The notes: generated from the sequence alone by a model not told the origin. A stretch of DNA of 64,000 nucleotides from Desulfovibrio sp. (GCA_022839785.1 JALHJW010000006.1:107272-171271), one strand, 5' to 3'. Counted from the stretch's first letter, positions 14,333 to 25,417 are shown. Numbers and translations are program-made.

Positions 14333-14361
14333 CTTCTAGACCCGGCCTGACCCGCTGTCAA
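14333..14361 (-). promoter_or_regulatory. Promoter of the Phe leader and ADH synthase
   Basis: On the minus strand TTGACA (14356-14361), a 17-bp spacer and TAGAAG (14333-14338). The expected start site, 6-8 nt further, falls at about 14326, the A of the leader ATG. No better promoter was seen between here and the divergent glgP. The remainder of the 14117-14485 gap is the attenuator and leader plus ~120 bp of upstream sequence shared with glgP. Confidence 0.6.
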
Positions 14362-14485
14362 TCATTCCGAATCCCGGGGCGCGGCCCGGACGGCGAATTC
14401 CGCGCCTTTTTTCCTTTTCGGTCAGCCCGCGGCGTGCTATGCAGTCAAGGATAGACAACCTCATGACGCACGTCGGGAGAACCGC

Positions 14486-16969
<2,484 letters not shown>

Positions 16970-16997
16970 GCGACGCGCGCGGCGCAGGGAGGCGGGG

Positions 16998-18059
16998 TTG
17001 GCCGGGCGCGTCTTCGAGGTCCCCTTCGAGCCGGACGAGGCCTGGGTGGAGGCTCTGGCCCCGCGCCTTTCCCACATCCGTGCCCTGTACTTCGGCCTGC
17101 ACCTCAGGCCGGGCCTGGACGCCCGGTTCCAGGCCCGGCGCTACGCCCCGGAGCGGCTCGCCGGACTGCTGAACAGGCTGCCGGGACCGCGCCGCCACGC
17201 CCTGCTCAACGCCGCCTTCCAGCCCGCGGGGCAGTATGCGGACAAGGCCTTCCTCGGCGAGATCGCCCAGGCCCTGGAAACCCTGCGCGCGGCCGGGGCG
17301 CTCGACGCCGTGGTCTATGCCGACGCCCTGCTCCTGCGCGCCCTGGGCGACCACGCGCCGTCGCTCTGCCAGGGGCTGCCCGCGCAGCCCAGCGTGAACC
17401 TCGGGCTCGATTCCCCGGCCAAGGTGCGCGCCCACCTCGATTTTCTCGCCACCACGCCCTTCGCCCCGCCGCGAAGCCTCATCGCGGACCGCGGCCTGAA
17501 CCGGCGGCCCCAGGCCCTGGCCGAGCTGCGCGCCTGGCTCCTGACCGCACTGCCGGGAGCCGAGCTTGGGCTCCTGGCCAACGAGGGCTGCCTGCGCCAC
17601 TGTCCGTTCAAGCCCGCGCACGACGCCGTGACCGCGGCGGCCGGGCACTTCGGCGGGGCCGAGGCCTGCTGGCCCGCGCTGCGTGAGCAGGGCTGCCTCC
17701 GGCTCCTCGCCGCCGAGCCGTGGAAGGCGCTGGCCTCGCCCTTCATCCGGCCCGAGGACGCGGGCGCGGCCCTGGCCCGCGCCGACTTCCTCAAGCTCTG
17801 CGGCCGGGGCCGCCCCCCGGACTTCACCGCGCGCGTCCTGGACGCCTACGCCGCAGGGGACGGGGGGGACGACCTCTTCGCGCTCATGGACACCCTGGCC
17901 GAACTCGCCGTGCTCTGGCGGCTCGAATCCGCCCGCCTGCCCGCGGGCTTCGCCGCCACCTTCGCGGCCTGTCCCCTGGACTGCTCGGCCTGCGGCCGCT
18001 GCCGGGGCCTGTTCGGGGCCGCGGCGGCGCGCGCCCCGCGCAGCGGTCTTCCGGTCTGA
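16998..18059 (+). CDS. U32-peptidase-like protein with clustered cysteines
   Basis: 353 residues from a TTG codon with GGGAGG in front. It has alternating strand-helix pattern of a barrel (SHIRALYFGLHL, LDAVVYADALLL, PRSLIADRGLNRR, AELGLLANEGCLRHCPFKPAHD). The NEGCLRHCPF motif and the C-terminal CPLDCSACGRCRGLF resemble cysteine arrangements in U32-family proteins of the UbiU/UbiV/PrtC type, some of which carry Fe-S clusters. Assignment is by motif only and the substrate is unknown. It may be co-transcribed with glgP. An Fe-S or metal site is inferred from seven cysteines. Confidence 0.55.
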   Translation: MAGRVFEVPFEPDEAWVEALAPRLSHIRALYFGLHLRPGLDARFQARRYAPERLAGLLNRLPGPRRHALLNAAFQPAGQYADKAFLGEIAQALETLRAAGALDAVVYADALLLRALGDHAPSLCQGLPAQPSVNLGLDSPAKVRAHLDFLATTPFAPPRSLIADRGLNRRPQALAELRAWLLTALPGAELGLLANEGCLRHCPFKPAHDAVTAAAGHFGGAEACWPALREQGCLRLLAAEPWKALASPFIRPEDAGAALARADFLKLCGRGRPPDFTARVLDAYAAGDGGDDLFALMDTLAELAVLWRLESARLPAGFAATFAACPLDCSACGRCRGLFGAAAARAPRSGLPV

Positions 18060-18146
18060 AAATACCGCCTTTCCCCCATTTCCCGCCGCTCCCGCAGGCA
18101 GTAGCGTACGTGGCGGGGGAGTCGTCCACGGACGACAGGAGGGGCA

Positions 18147-18341
18147 ATGGTTTTCTCCGCGCTGGAGCGGTTGCGCGCGCAGCACGCGCGCGAGGTTCTC
18201 GCCGCGGCCCGGCAGAACGGCAAGGACGTCCTGTGCCCCTGCTGCGGGGCCGCGCTACGTGTGGAAACGGAGCGGGAGGAGGTCTTCGTCGCCTGCGCGC
18301 GCTGCCTGTTCGCCGCCTCCTCGGAGCGCTGCGGCGGCTGA
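18147..18341 (+). CDS. Small zinc-ribbon-like protein
   Basis: 64 residues. ATG 18147 follows AGGAGGGG. The N-terminal half is a charged helix (FSALERLRAQHAREVLAAAR). The C-terminal half holds two CxxC pairs, LCPCCGAALRV and ACARCLF, which would bind one zinc ion. Not assigned to a named family. A second zinc-ribbon gene, of the FmdB type, follows 67 bp later, so the two may be co-expressed. Confidence 0.65.
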   Translation: MVFSALERLRAQHAREVLAAARQNGKDVLCPCCGAALRVETEREEVFVACARCLFAASSERCGG

Positions 18342-18408
18342 AAGGCTTGACATGCCGGACAGCGGGCTTATCCTCGGCCGCACTGCGCTTTGCGAGAGGT
18401 GAACGGCC

Positions 18409-18684
18409 ATGCCCATGTACGAATACGCCTGCGACGCCTGCGGGGCCGAGTTCGAGGAACTCGGCAACCTGCGCGACGAAACCTGCCCGCCCTGCCCCGC
18501 CTGTGCGAGCGCCGCGACGCGCAGACTCGTCTCGCGCCACTCGCTCAAGACCGGCGTGCCGCCCGTCAAGGGGCTGGACATGGTCAAGCAGATCCACCCT
18601 GCCGCCCGGCCCAAGCACCTCAATCGCGGCCCCGGCGGCCCCACCGGCTGCGGCGGCTGCAAGCCGGGCAGCGGCTGCGGCTAG
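18409..18684 (+). CDS. FmdB-family zinc-ribbon protein
   Basis: 91 residues. The N-terminus MPMYEYACDACGAEFEELG with CPPCPACAS is the FmdB regulatory-type zinc ribbon found widely in bacteria. The tail is rich in glycine, proline and cysteine (TGCGGCKPGSGCG). In methylotrophs FmdB was proposed to affect formamidase/acetamidase expression, but for most members no function is proven. A strong terminator follows. Confidence 0.88.
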   Translation: MPMYEYACDACGAEFEELGNLRDETCPPCPACASAATRRLVSRHSLKTGVPPVKGLDMVKQIHPAARPKHLNRGPGGPTGCGGCKPGSGCG

Positions 18685-18708
18685 GCCCGCTCCCGATGCG
18701 GGGGAGAC

Positions 18709-18753
18709 AACGGCAAAGGCCCGCGGGGATCACCCCCGCGGGCCTTTGCCGTT
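18709..18753. terminator. Bidirectional terminator, 19-bp stem
   Basis: Perfect inverted repeat AACGGCAAAGGCCCGCGGG (18709-18727) and CCCGCGGGCCTTTGCCGTT (18735-18753), 7-nt loop. It separates the convergent FmdB-type and VOC genes. The AAAGG/CCTTT base gives a partial T-tract on both strands. Confidence 0.85.
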
Positions 18754-18770
18754 ATTCCGGCCGCAGGCCG

Positions 18771-19133
18771 CTACCTAGCGGCCGCGTCCGGCTGGAAGAT
18801 GCCGAAGGCGTTGCCCTCCGGGTCCTCGCAGTAGGCCATGAAGCCCACGCCGGGAATGGCCCGCTTGGGCACCAGGAGACGTCCGCCCGCTTCCGCGATG
18901 CGCCGCACCGCCCGGTCCACCGAGCGGACGTGCATGGTCGGGGTTCCGGTGACGCGCTGCGGGGAAGCCGGCCGGACCCGGGCCGACATCTGCCTTCCTC
19001 CCGCGACCGTGCCGTCGGCAAGCGCGTATTCGTCATTCCTGTCGCGCCTGAACTCCAGCCCGAAGGCGCTGGAGTAGAATCCGGCCATGCGCTCCGGATT
19101 GCTGGCGAAGACCTCGAAATGCACGCTCCTCAT
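18771..19133 (-). CDS. VOC (glyoxalase/bleomycin-resistance) family protein
   Basis: 120 residues from ATG 19133, chosen because GGAGG lies 5 nt before it. VOC fold pattern: SVHFEVFASNPERMAGFYSSAFGLEF at the N-terminus and the second module TPTMHVRSVDRAVRRIAEAGG, ending in GFMAYCEDPEGNAFGIFQ. Candidate metal ligands are His near the N-terminus and Glu in the last strand. Members act on diverse small substrates; no specific reaction can be assigned. Confidence 0.85.
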   Translation of the reverse strand: MRSVHFEVFASNPERMAGFYSSAFGLEFRRDRNDEYALADGTVAGGRQMSARVRPASPQRVTGTPTMHVRSVDRAVRRIAEAGGRLLVPKRAIPGVGFMAYCEDPEGNAFGIFQPDAAAR

Positions 19134-19177
19134 ATCCACCTCCAAAAAATCGCTTCCGACCGCGCTCTGCGCGGCAT

Positions 19178-19211
19178 CCGGGCGGGGACGACCCGGGTCG
19201 CCCCCGCCCGG
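19178..19211 (-). terminator. 17-bp near-palindrome between radical SAM and VOC genes
   Basis: CCGGGCGGGGACGACCC (19178-19194) abuts GGGTCGCCCCCGCCCGG (19195-19211). The one imperfect pair is an A/C mismatch in plus RNA and a G-U wobble in minus RNA, pointing to the minus strand. A smaller hairpin, CCGCGC-TCT-GCGCGG (19160-19174), follows. Likely the end of the radical SAM transcript, with no clear T-tract. Confidence 0.5.
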
Positions 19212-19351
19212 AAGCTGCGGAGCAGGAGATTTTACAATAACACATGTTGATAAAAAGTACAGCCCCAGGCGGAAAAAACGTTCATGGCCAAGGTGTTACG
19301 GGATACTGGCCGGAATGTGGCCTGTGGAAAAAAACTGCCGTTTTGGAAGGA

Positions 19352-21016
19352 TCAGCCCCGGCGGGCGGGCAGGCCGCAGCGGCCGCAGGAGGCGCAGCCG
19401 TCCCCGGGGCAGAGCAGCCCCTCGCGGCCCTGTCGGTAGGCCTGCCATTCGCGCCACAGGTGCGCGCGGGCCACGCCCGTGTCCACGATCTCCCAGGGGA
19501 AGGCCTCGTCCTTGCCGCGCTCCCGGTCGAGGATGGCGGCCGGGTCGCCCTCCCAGCGCTTGAGGGCCGCGCGCCAGGAGCCCTCGGCCGCGGCCAGCTC
19601 CACCAGATCGAGGATGTCCTCCCCCCCCCGCGCCAGCAGGCCCTGCAGCCGCGCGGCGAAGGCGGACTCGCCCTCCACGCGCAGCCCCTTGTAGGGACGG
19701 CACAGGGCCTTGACCTCCTCCATGCGCGCGGCGAGTTCGGCCTCGGGCCGCATGGCCGCCCACTGCAACGGCGTGAACGGCTTGGGCACGAGCGGGGCCA
19801 CGGAGAGTACGGCCACCTCCAGCCCCTTGCCTTTCCTGCCTCGGCCGCGCTCCCGGGCCTCGGCCAGCAGTTTCAGGAACCCGCCGAACTCGGCGTAGTC
19901 CGCGTCCGTCTCACCGGGCCAGCCCACGATGAGGTAGAGCTTGAGTTTGTTGAACTGCAGGCGGCTGACGTTCTCCACCACCCCGAGCAGCTTCTCCACG
20001 TCCAGGCGCTTGCCCGCGGCCCGGCGCAGCCGTTCGCTCGGCGCTTCCAGGGCCAGGGTCAGGGTGCGCGCACCCGCGTCCCGCAGGAAGGTCAGAAAAT
20101 CCTCGGACAGGCCGTCCGCGCGCACCGAGGAGAGGGAGAACTTGGTCTTGCGCTCCTTGAGCCAGGCCAGGAAGGCGCGCAGGTCCGGCCAGTCCGTGAG
20201 CGCGGTGCCCACCAGCCCCACCTTCTGCGGCCTGGCCGCCTCGACCAGCTCCTTGAGGCGGGAGAGCGAGGCGCGGCGCGGCGGACGGTAGATGGAGCCC
20301 GCGGCGCAGAAGCGGCAGCCGTAGGGGCAGCCGCGGTTGACCTCGATGAGGAACATGTCGCGGAAGGTGGCGCGCGAACTGACGAAGGTGGAGTAACACG
20401 GCGCGGCGAGGTCCGTGGACAGCCCCCCGGCCGCCACGCGGCGCACCGGCGTTTTGGAGACGCCCGGCACGAGCACGCCGGGCAGCGCGGCCAGACCGGC
20501 CAGGACCGCGTCCTTGCCCTCCCCGGCCAGCCAGCCCTCGCGCACGCGCTCCGCCGCGGCCGCCATGCCCGCCTCGGCCTCGCCCACGAAAAAGGCGTCG
20601 GCCAGGGGCAGGAGCGGCGCGGGATTGAGAAAGGCCACCGGCCCGCCCACCAGGACCAGGGGCCAGTCCGGGCGCTGCGCGCGGCGCAGCGGGATGTCCG
20701 CGGCCAGCAGCATCTCGGCCAGGGCCTTGAAATCCTCCTCGAAATTGACCGAGGCGGCGAGCAGGGCGAAATCGGACAGGGGGGTGGGGGAATCCGCGGA
20801 CACGGGACGCGCGCCGCGCTTTGGCAGAAAGAAGCGCTCCACGCGCACGCCGGGCAGGGCGGCAAGGATCCGCCAGGCGGCCTGCCAGCCCAGGGTGGAG
20901 AGGGCCAGGGGCTCCTCGGCCGGGAAGACCAGGGCGGTGGGCAGGCGTCCGCCCGGATCGGGCGGCTGGGGCGCGCTCGCCCCGAGAAAGATGATGTCGT
21001 CTGCGGCGGACGTCAC
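19352..21016 (-). CDS. Radical SAM protein with N-terminal B12-binding-like region
   Basis: 554 residues. The GTG at 21016 is preferred because AAGGAGA lies just upstream; an in-frame ATG at 21073 has no such signal. The radical SAM cluster motif is NRGCPYGCRFCAAG (CxxxCxxC) near residue 225. The first 200 residues resemble a B12-binding domain found in this class (ADIPLRRAQ, LVLVGGPVAFLNPAPL, ADAFFVGEAEAG), without the DxHxxG motif. A C-terminal cysteine cluster (LLCPGDGCASCGRCGLP) may hold a further cluster. It lies just downstream of ftsZ. Substrate unknown. Confidence 0.8.
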   Translation of the reverse strand: MTSAADDIIFLGASAPQPPDPGGRLPTALVFPAEEPLALSTLGWQAAWRILAALPGVRVERFFLPKRGARPVSADSPTPLSDFALLAASVNFEEDFKALAEMLLAADIPLRRAQRPDWPLVLVGGPVAFLNPAPLLPLADAFFVGEAEAGMAAAAERVREGWLAGEGKDAVLAGLAALPGVLVPGVSKTPVRRVAAGGLSTDLAAPCYSTFVSSRATFRDMFLIEVNRGCPYGCRFCAAGSIYRPPRRASLSRLKELVEAARPQKVGLVGTALTDWPDLRAFLAWLKERKTKFSLSSVRADGLSEDFLTFLRDAGARTLTLALEAPSERLRRAAGKRLDVEKLLGVVENVSRLQFNKLKLYLIVGWPGETDADYAEFGGFLKLLAEARERGRGRKGKGLEVAVLSVAPLVPKPFTPLQWAAMRPEAELAARMEEVKALCRPYKGLRVEGESAFAARLQGLLARGGEDILDLVELAAAEGSWRAALKRWEGDPAAILDRERGKDEAFPWEIVDTGVARAHLWREWQAYRQGREGLLCPGDGCASCGRCGLPARRG

Positions 21017-21051
21017 GGGTCTCCTTGACGTGTCCTTCCACGCCCAAAGGG

Positions 21052-21088
21052 CCCGGGGGGGCGGCGTCCGCATGCCCGCCCCCCCGGG
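21052..21088 (-). terminator. Hairpin after ftsZ
   Basis: Perfect 12-bp arms CCCGGGGGGGCG (21052-21063) and CGCCCCCCCGGG (21077-21088), 13-nt loop, 16 bp after the ftsZ stop. On the minus strand it is followed by CCCTTTGGG. It is a candidate end for the dcw operon, partly overlapping the region upstream of the radical SAM gene. Confidence 0.6.
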
Positions 21089-21103
21089 GAGGACCGTGTA
21101 TGC

Positions 21104-22372
21104 TTAATCCGCTTGCTTGCGGATGAAGCTCGGGATTTCGAACTCCTCCTCGTCGAAGACGAAGTCTTCCTCGCCCGGAGCCGCGCCCACGGCCGCGGCC
21201 TTGGGCTGGGGCCTGGCTACGGCCTCGGCGGCGGCGTCCTGCCCGCCCTGTTTCCAGCGCAGGTAGGTGGGGATGGAGAGATCCTCGTTGCTGAAAGCGC
21301 CGGTCGCGCCGCGCGGCTTGACGTGGGCCGGAGCCGAACCGGTGGCCACGGCCACGTTGGCGCGCGAGCGGCCGCCGCGGATGGTGGTCATCTTGCCGTT
21401 GCCGGACGCCTCCGCGCCTTCCTGCTCGATGCCGGTGGCGATGACCGTGATGCGCATCTCCTCGCCGGCCTCCGGATCGAAGACCGTGCCGAAGAAGATC
21501 TGGGCGTCCTCGTGCGCGGCCTCGGAAATGGTGTTGGCGGCCTCGGAGACCTCGTCGATGGTCATGTCCGGGCCGCAGGTGATGTTGATCAGCACGCCGC
21601 GCGCGCCGTCGATGGTCACGTCCTCGAGCAGCGGGCTGGTGATGGCCTTCATGGCCGCCTCCTTGGCCCGGTTCTCGCCGCGGGCGATGCCCGTGCCCAT
21701 GAGCGCCAGACCCGACTCGCTCATCACGGCCTTGACGTCCGCGAAGTCGAGGTTGATCAGGCCGTGCACCATGATCAGGTCGGAGATGCCCTTGACCGCG
21801 TAGTACAGGACCTCGTCGGCCTTCTTGAGCATTTCGAGGAAGGTGGCCTTCTTGGAGGCCAGGGAAAGCAGGCGGTCGTTGGGGATGGTGATCAGGGAGT
21901 CCACGTGCTGCCTGAACTCGCCGATGCCCTTCTCGGCCTGCTGCAGCCGCTTCTTGCCCTCGAAGAAGAAGGGCTTGGTGACCACGCCCACGGTCAGGCA
22001 GCCCATCTCGCGCGCCACCTGGGCGATGATCGGGGCCGCGCCGGTGCCGGTGCCGCCGCCCATGCCCGCGGTCACGAAGACCATGTCCGCGTCGCCGATG
22101 GACTGGCGGATCTGCTCGATGCTCTCCAGGGCCGAGTTGCGGCCGACCTCGGGATTGGCGCCCGCGCCCAGACCCTTGGTCAGCTTGTCGCCGAGCTGGA
22201 TCTTGAATTCGGCCTTGGACCGGTTCATGGCCTGGCAGTCCGTGTTGGCGGTGATGAAGGTCACGCCGCGCAGCTGCGATTCGATCATGTTGTTCACGGC
22301 GTTGCCGCCGCCGCCGCCCACGCCGATGACCTTGATCTTCGCGTTGTTGTCGGTGATCAGTTCGAGATCCAT
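21104..22372 (-). CDS. ftsZ: Cell division protein FtsZ
   Basis: 422 residues. FtsZ is the tubulin-like GTPase that forms the division ring. VIGVGGGGGNAVNNMIES begins the GTPase domain and the tubulin signature appears as GMGGGTGTGAAPIIA near residue 106. A variable linker from about residue 320 leads to the conserved C-terminal peptide EEEFEIPSFIRKQ that binds FtsA. ATG 22372 follows AGGAGGACT. It is the last gene of the dcw cluster, 43 bp after ftsA. Confidence 0.98.
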   Translation of the reverse strand: MDLELITDNNAKIKVIGVGGGGGNAVNNMIESQLRGVTFITANTDCQAMNRSKAEFKIQLGDKLTKGLGAGANPEVGRNSALESIEQIRQSIGDADMVFVTAGMGGGTGTGAAPIIAQVAREMGCLTVGVVTKPFFFEGKKRLQQAEKGIGEFRQHVDSLITIPNDRLLSLASKKATFLEMLKKADEVLYYAVKGISDLIMVHGLINLDFADVKAVMSESGLALMGTGIARGENRAKEAAMKAITSPLLEDVTIDGARGVLINITCGPDMTIDEVSEAANTISEAAHEDAQIFFGTVFDPEAGEEMRITVIATGIEQEGAEASGNGKMTTIRGGRSRANVAVATGSAPAHVKPRGATGAFSNEDLSIPTYLRWKQGGQDAAAEAVARPQPKAAAVGAAPGEEDFVFDEEEFEIPSFIRKQAD

Positions 22373-22415
22373 AGTCAGTCCTCCTTGAAGCCCCTGTGCT
22401 GGACGGAAAACGCCT

Positions 22416-23648
22416 CTACTTGATGTCCGAGAACCACTTGCGCATGGTTCCCAGGATGCGGTTGAAGACATTGTCGTCGCGGATGCGGAACCGCTGTTCG
22501 ACGCCTTCCTTCTCCGCCCCGTACATGAGCAGCCCCACGGCCGTCGCGTACATGGGAGAATTGACCACATCCTTCAGGCCGCCGACGTTCTGGGGGTAGC
22601 CCACGCGCGTCGGCAGGTTGAAGATCTGTTCGCCAAGCTCCTGGCAGCCCTCGATGAGCGAGGTGCCGCCGGTGAGCACAACCCCTGCCGCCACCGTATT
22701 CTTGAACCCGGACCGGACCAGCTCCTGGTCCACCAGGGTCAGAATCTCCTCGACGCGCGGCTCGCAGATCTCGGCCAGGACCTGGCGCGAAAGCCTGCGG
22801 GCCTCGCGGCCGCCCACGCTGGGCACCTCGATGATCTCGTCGGAGCGGACCATCTCGGCCAGCGCGCAGCCGTATTTCACCTTGATCTTCTCGGCCGCCA
22901 CCATGGGCGTGCGCAGGCCGAAGGCGATGTCGTTGGTCAGGTTCGTGCCGCCCAGGGCCAGCACGCCCGTGTGCTTGATGGAGTCGTTGGAGAAGACCGC
23001 GATGTCCGTGGTGCCGCCGCCGATGTCCACCAGGGCCACGCCGATCTCGCGCTCCTCCTCGGTGAGCACGGCCTTGGCCGAGGCCATGGATTCGAGCACG
23101 ATCTCGGCCACGTCCAGGCCCGAGCGGTGGCAGGAGCGGACGATGTTCTGGGCGCTCGTCACCGCGCCGGTGACGATGTGCACCTTCACCTCCAGCCGCA
23201 CGCCCGCCATGCCCAGGGGGTCGGCGATGCCACGCTGGTCGTCCACGATGTACTCCTGCGGCAGGATGTGGATGACCTCGCGATCCAGCGGGATGGCCAC
23301 GGCCTTGGCCGCGTCGATGACGCGCTCCACGTCCTTGGGGCCGACCTCGCCGCCCTTCACCGCGATCACGCCGTGGGAGTTAAAGCCCTTGATGTGGCTG
23401 CCCGCGATGCCGGCGTAGACCGAACGGATCTCGCACCCGGCCATCAGTTCGGCCTCCTCGATGGCCTTCTTGATGGACTGCACGGTCTGCTCGATGTTCA
23501 CCACCACGCCCTTGCGCAGGCCCGTGGACGGGCTGGTGCCGATGCCCACGATGTCCACGCCCTCGGGACCCATCTCGCCCACCACGGCGCAGACCTTGGT
23601 GGTGCCGATGTCCAGACCGACGACGAGTTCACCTTTCGACTTGGCCAT
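22416..23648 (-). CDS. ftsA: Cell division protein FtsA
   Basis: 410 residues. An actin-like ATPase that ties FtsZ to the membrane. VVGLDIGTTKVCAVVGE is phosphate loop 1, ALVDIGGGTTDIAVF the second and VVLTGGTSLIEGC the adenosine motif. The shuttle-like 1C domain lies between them (ADPLGMAGVRLEVKVH). The C-terminus RILGTMRKWFSDIK is the amphipathic membrane-targeting helix. Order ftsQ-ftsA-ftsZ is canonical. Confidence 0.97.
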   Translation of the reverse strand: MAKSKGELVVGLDIGTTKVCAVVGEMGPEGVDIVGIGTSPSTGLRKGVVVNIEQTVQSIKKAIEEAELMAGCEIRSVYAGIAGSHIKGFNSHGVIAVKGGEVGPKDVERVIDAAKAVAIPLDREVIHILPQEYIVDDQRGIADPLGMAGVRLEVKVHIVTGAVTSAQNIVRSCHRSGLDVAEIVLESMASAKAVLTEEEREIGVALVDIGGGTTDIAVFSNDSIKHTGVLALGGTNLTNDIAFGLRTPMVAAEKIKVKYGCALAEMVRSDEIIEVPSVGGREARRLSRQVLAEICEPRVEEILTLVDQELVRSGFKNTVAAGVVLTGGTSLIEGCQELGEQIFNLPTRVGYPQNVGGLKDVVNSPMYATAVGLLMYGAEKEGVEQRFRIRDDNVFNRILGTMRKWFSDIK

Positions 23649-23672
23649 GTCCGTTCCTCTCTTTGCTCCGGC

Positions 23673-24539
23673 TTATGCGCCGTTCTTCATAAGGCGCACC
23701 CACACCCGGCCCCCGGAGGCCTGCAGGTGGCGCGCGAAATTCCATTCGCCGCGGCGGGTCATGTCGTCCGCCACGGCGTCCATGCGGTCCAGGCCCGCCT
23801 CCCAGTCGTTCATGTCCAGGGACAGGGAGCGGCCGTCGGCCAGCACCAGCGTGAGGTTCCCGCCGCCAGCCTGCAGCCACTCGATGTCGCGCAGGCCGAA
23901 GAACCAGCGGCCCGTGCCCAGCTGGGCCGCGAAACGGGGCATCTCGTCCAGCCAGGACTCGGCCCCGGGCATCAGCTCCACCACCGGCAGGGAGGCGAAG
24001 CGGTCGGGCTCCACCGGAGCGATCAGCGCGCCCGTGGCCTCGGCGTAGAAGACCCGGCCGTCCTGCTGCACCCAGAAGGCCGCCTCCTTCTCCGTCAGGG
24101 TGAGGCGCAGCATGCCGGGCAGGATGCGCTCCACGGCCACGGACTTGATCCAGGGGTGGGACGAAAGGCGTCCTTCCACGTCGCGGATGTTCAGGCCCAG
24201 GGTGTTCTCGTCCGGCCGCACTCCGGCGATCTCCAACACGTCGGTGTAGCCGAGCCGGGAGTTGCCCACGACCTCCACCTGGCGCAGGGCGAAATAGGGA
24301 TTGGCCGTGAGCCAGCGGTAGCCGAAGAGCAGTCCCAGGCTGAGCGAGGCCACCAGCGCCAGGACCAGACCGAGCAGGGCCAGCCTGCCGACCATCAGCC
24401 CAGCGCCCCTGACCACCTTGAACGCCGAGGGTCCGCCCTCGGCGCGCGGCATGCGGCGGGCGTTGCTCTTGCGCTGCTTGGCCCCGCCGCGGGTCAGGGT
24501 GATGCGGCCGGTGCGCCGCCCCATGGCCAGGGACGTCAT
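23673..24539 (-). CDS. ftsQ: Cell division protein FtsQ/DivIB
   Basis: 288 residues from ATG 24539, which overlaps the murB stop (ATGA). A basic cytoplasmic tail is followed by one membrane helix (LALLGLVLALVASLSLGLLFGY), then the POTRA domain FALRQVEVVGNSRLGYTDVLEIAGV and the beta domain with VERILPGMLRLTLTEKEAAFWV. FtsQ links early and late division proteins in the periplasm. The cytoplasmic tail of ~55 residues, rich in Arg and Lys, is long. Confidence 0.92.
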   Translation of the reverse strand: MTSLAMGRRTGRITLTRGGAKQRKSNARRMPRAEGGPSAFKVVRGAGLMVGRLALLGLVLALVASLSLGLLFGYRWLTANPYFALRQVEVVGNSRLGYTDVLEIAGVRPDENTLGLNIRDVEGRLSSHPWIKSVAVERILPGMLRLTLTEKEAAFWVQQDGRVFYAEATGALIAPVEPDRFASLPVVELMPGAESWLDEMPRFAAQLGTGRWFFGLRDIEWLQAGGGNLTLVLADGRSLSLDMNDWEAGLDRMDAVADDMTRRGEWNFARHLQASGGRVWVRLMKNGA

Positions 24540-25417
24540 CCCACGATCCTCACTTCCAGCTCCAGTTCGACCCCGAAGCGGGTACGCACCGCCTCGCGGG
24601 CCAGGGCGATGAGTTCCAGGGCCTCGGAGGCCCGGCCGCCGCCCGTGTTGACCAGAAAATTGGCGTGCATCTCCGAGAAGGCCACGCCGCCCAGCCCCAC
24701 GCCGCGAAAGCCCGCGCGGTCCAGCAGCCGTCCGGCGCTCTCGCCCTCGGGATTCTTGAAGGCGCAGCCGCAGGTGGCCGCGGCGATGGGCTGCACGGCC
24801 TTCTTGCGCCTGAAGTATTCGGCCATGCCCGCGCGCACCGTCTCTGGATCGGCCCGGTCCATGGACAGTTCGGCCTCCAGCACCAGGAAGAAGCCCGCCG
24901 CGCCCGCGGGCGCGAAATGCCGGTAGTCCGCGCGCCATTCCCCGGCCGCGAGCCAGTGGTCGCCCCGCTCCGGAGTCCAGAGGCGCACGCGCGCCATGCG
25001 TTCGCAAAAGCTCTGGCCCCAGGAGCCCGCGTTCATGGCCACGGCCCCCCCCACGCTGCCGGGGATGCCGCGCAGCCGCTCCAGGCCCGCCAACCCTTCC
25101 GTGGCCAGCCAGCCGAGCAGGCTCTGCAGCTTGATGCCCGAGCCCACGCGCACGGACACGCGCCCGTCGTCCTCGGCCAGACGCTCCGGACCCGTGGCGA
25201 GACGCGAGGAAACCAGGACCAGCCCCAGCTCCCCGTCCTTGGCCAGGATGTTCGAGCCCATGCCAAAGGCCAAAGGATCGGCTCCGAGCCCGGCCAGCAT
25301 GCCGGGCAGGGCCGCGACGTCCTCGTCGTCGCGCACCACGGCCTCGGCCAGGGCGGTGCCGCCCAGACGGAGCGTGGTGCGTTTGGCGAAGGGAACGTCG
25401 CGGATGATGTCCATCAT
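24536..25417 (-). CDS. murB: UDP-N-acetylenolpyruvoylglucosamine reductase MurB
   Basis: 293 residues. FAD enzyme that reduces the enolpyruvyl group to make UDP-MurNAc. FAD-binding features: PFAKRTTLRLGG, LAFGMGSNILAKDGELG, GLERLRGIPGSVGGAVAMNAG. The proton-donor serine/cysteine region is CGCAFKNPEGESAGRLLDRAG and the final Glu lies in FSEMHANFLVN. It starts at the murC stop (ATGATG at 25412-25417) and ends over the ftsQ start. Confidence 0.95.
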   Translation of the reverse strand: MMDIIRDVPFAKRTTLRLGGTALAEAVVRDDEDVAALPGMLAGLGADPLAFGMGSNILAKDGELGLVLVSSRLATGPERLAEDDGRVSVRVGSGIKLQSLLGWLATEGLAGLERLRGIPGSVGGAVAMNAGSWGQSFCERMARVRLWTPERGDHWLAAGEWRADYRHFAPAGAAGFFLVLEAELSMDRADPETVRAGMAEYFRRKKAVQPIAAATCGCAFKNPEGESAGRLLDRAGFRGVGLGGVAFSEMHANFLVNTGGGRASEALELIALAREAVRTRFGVELELEVRIVG

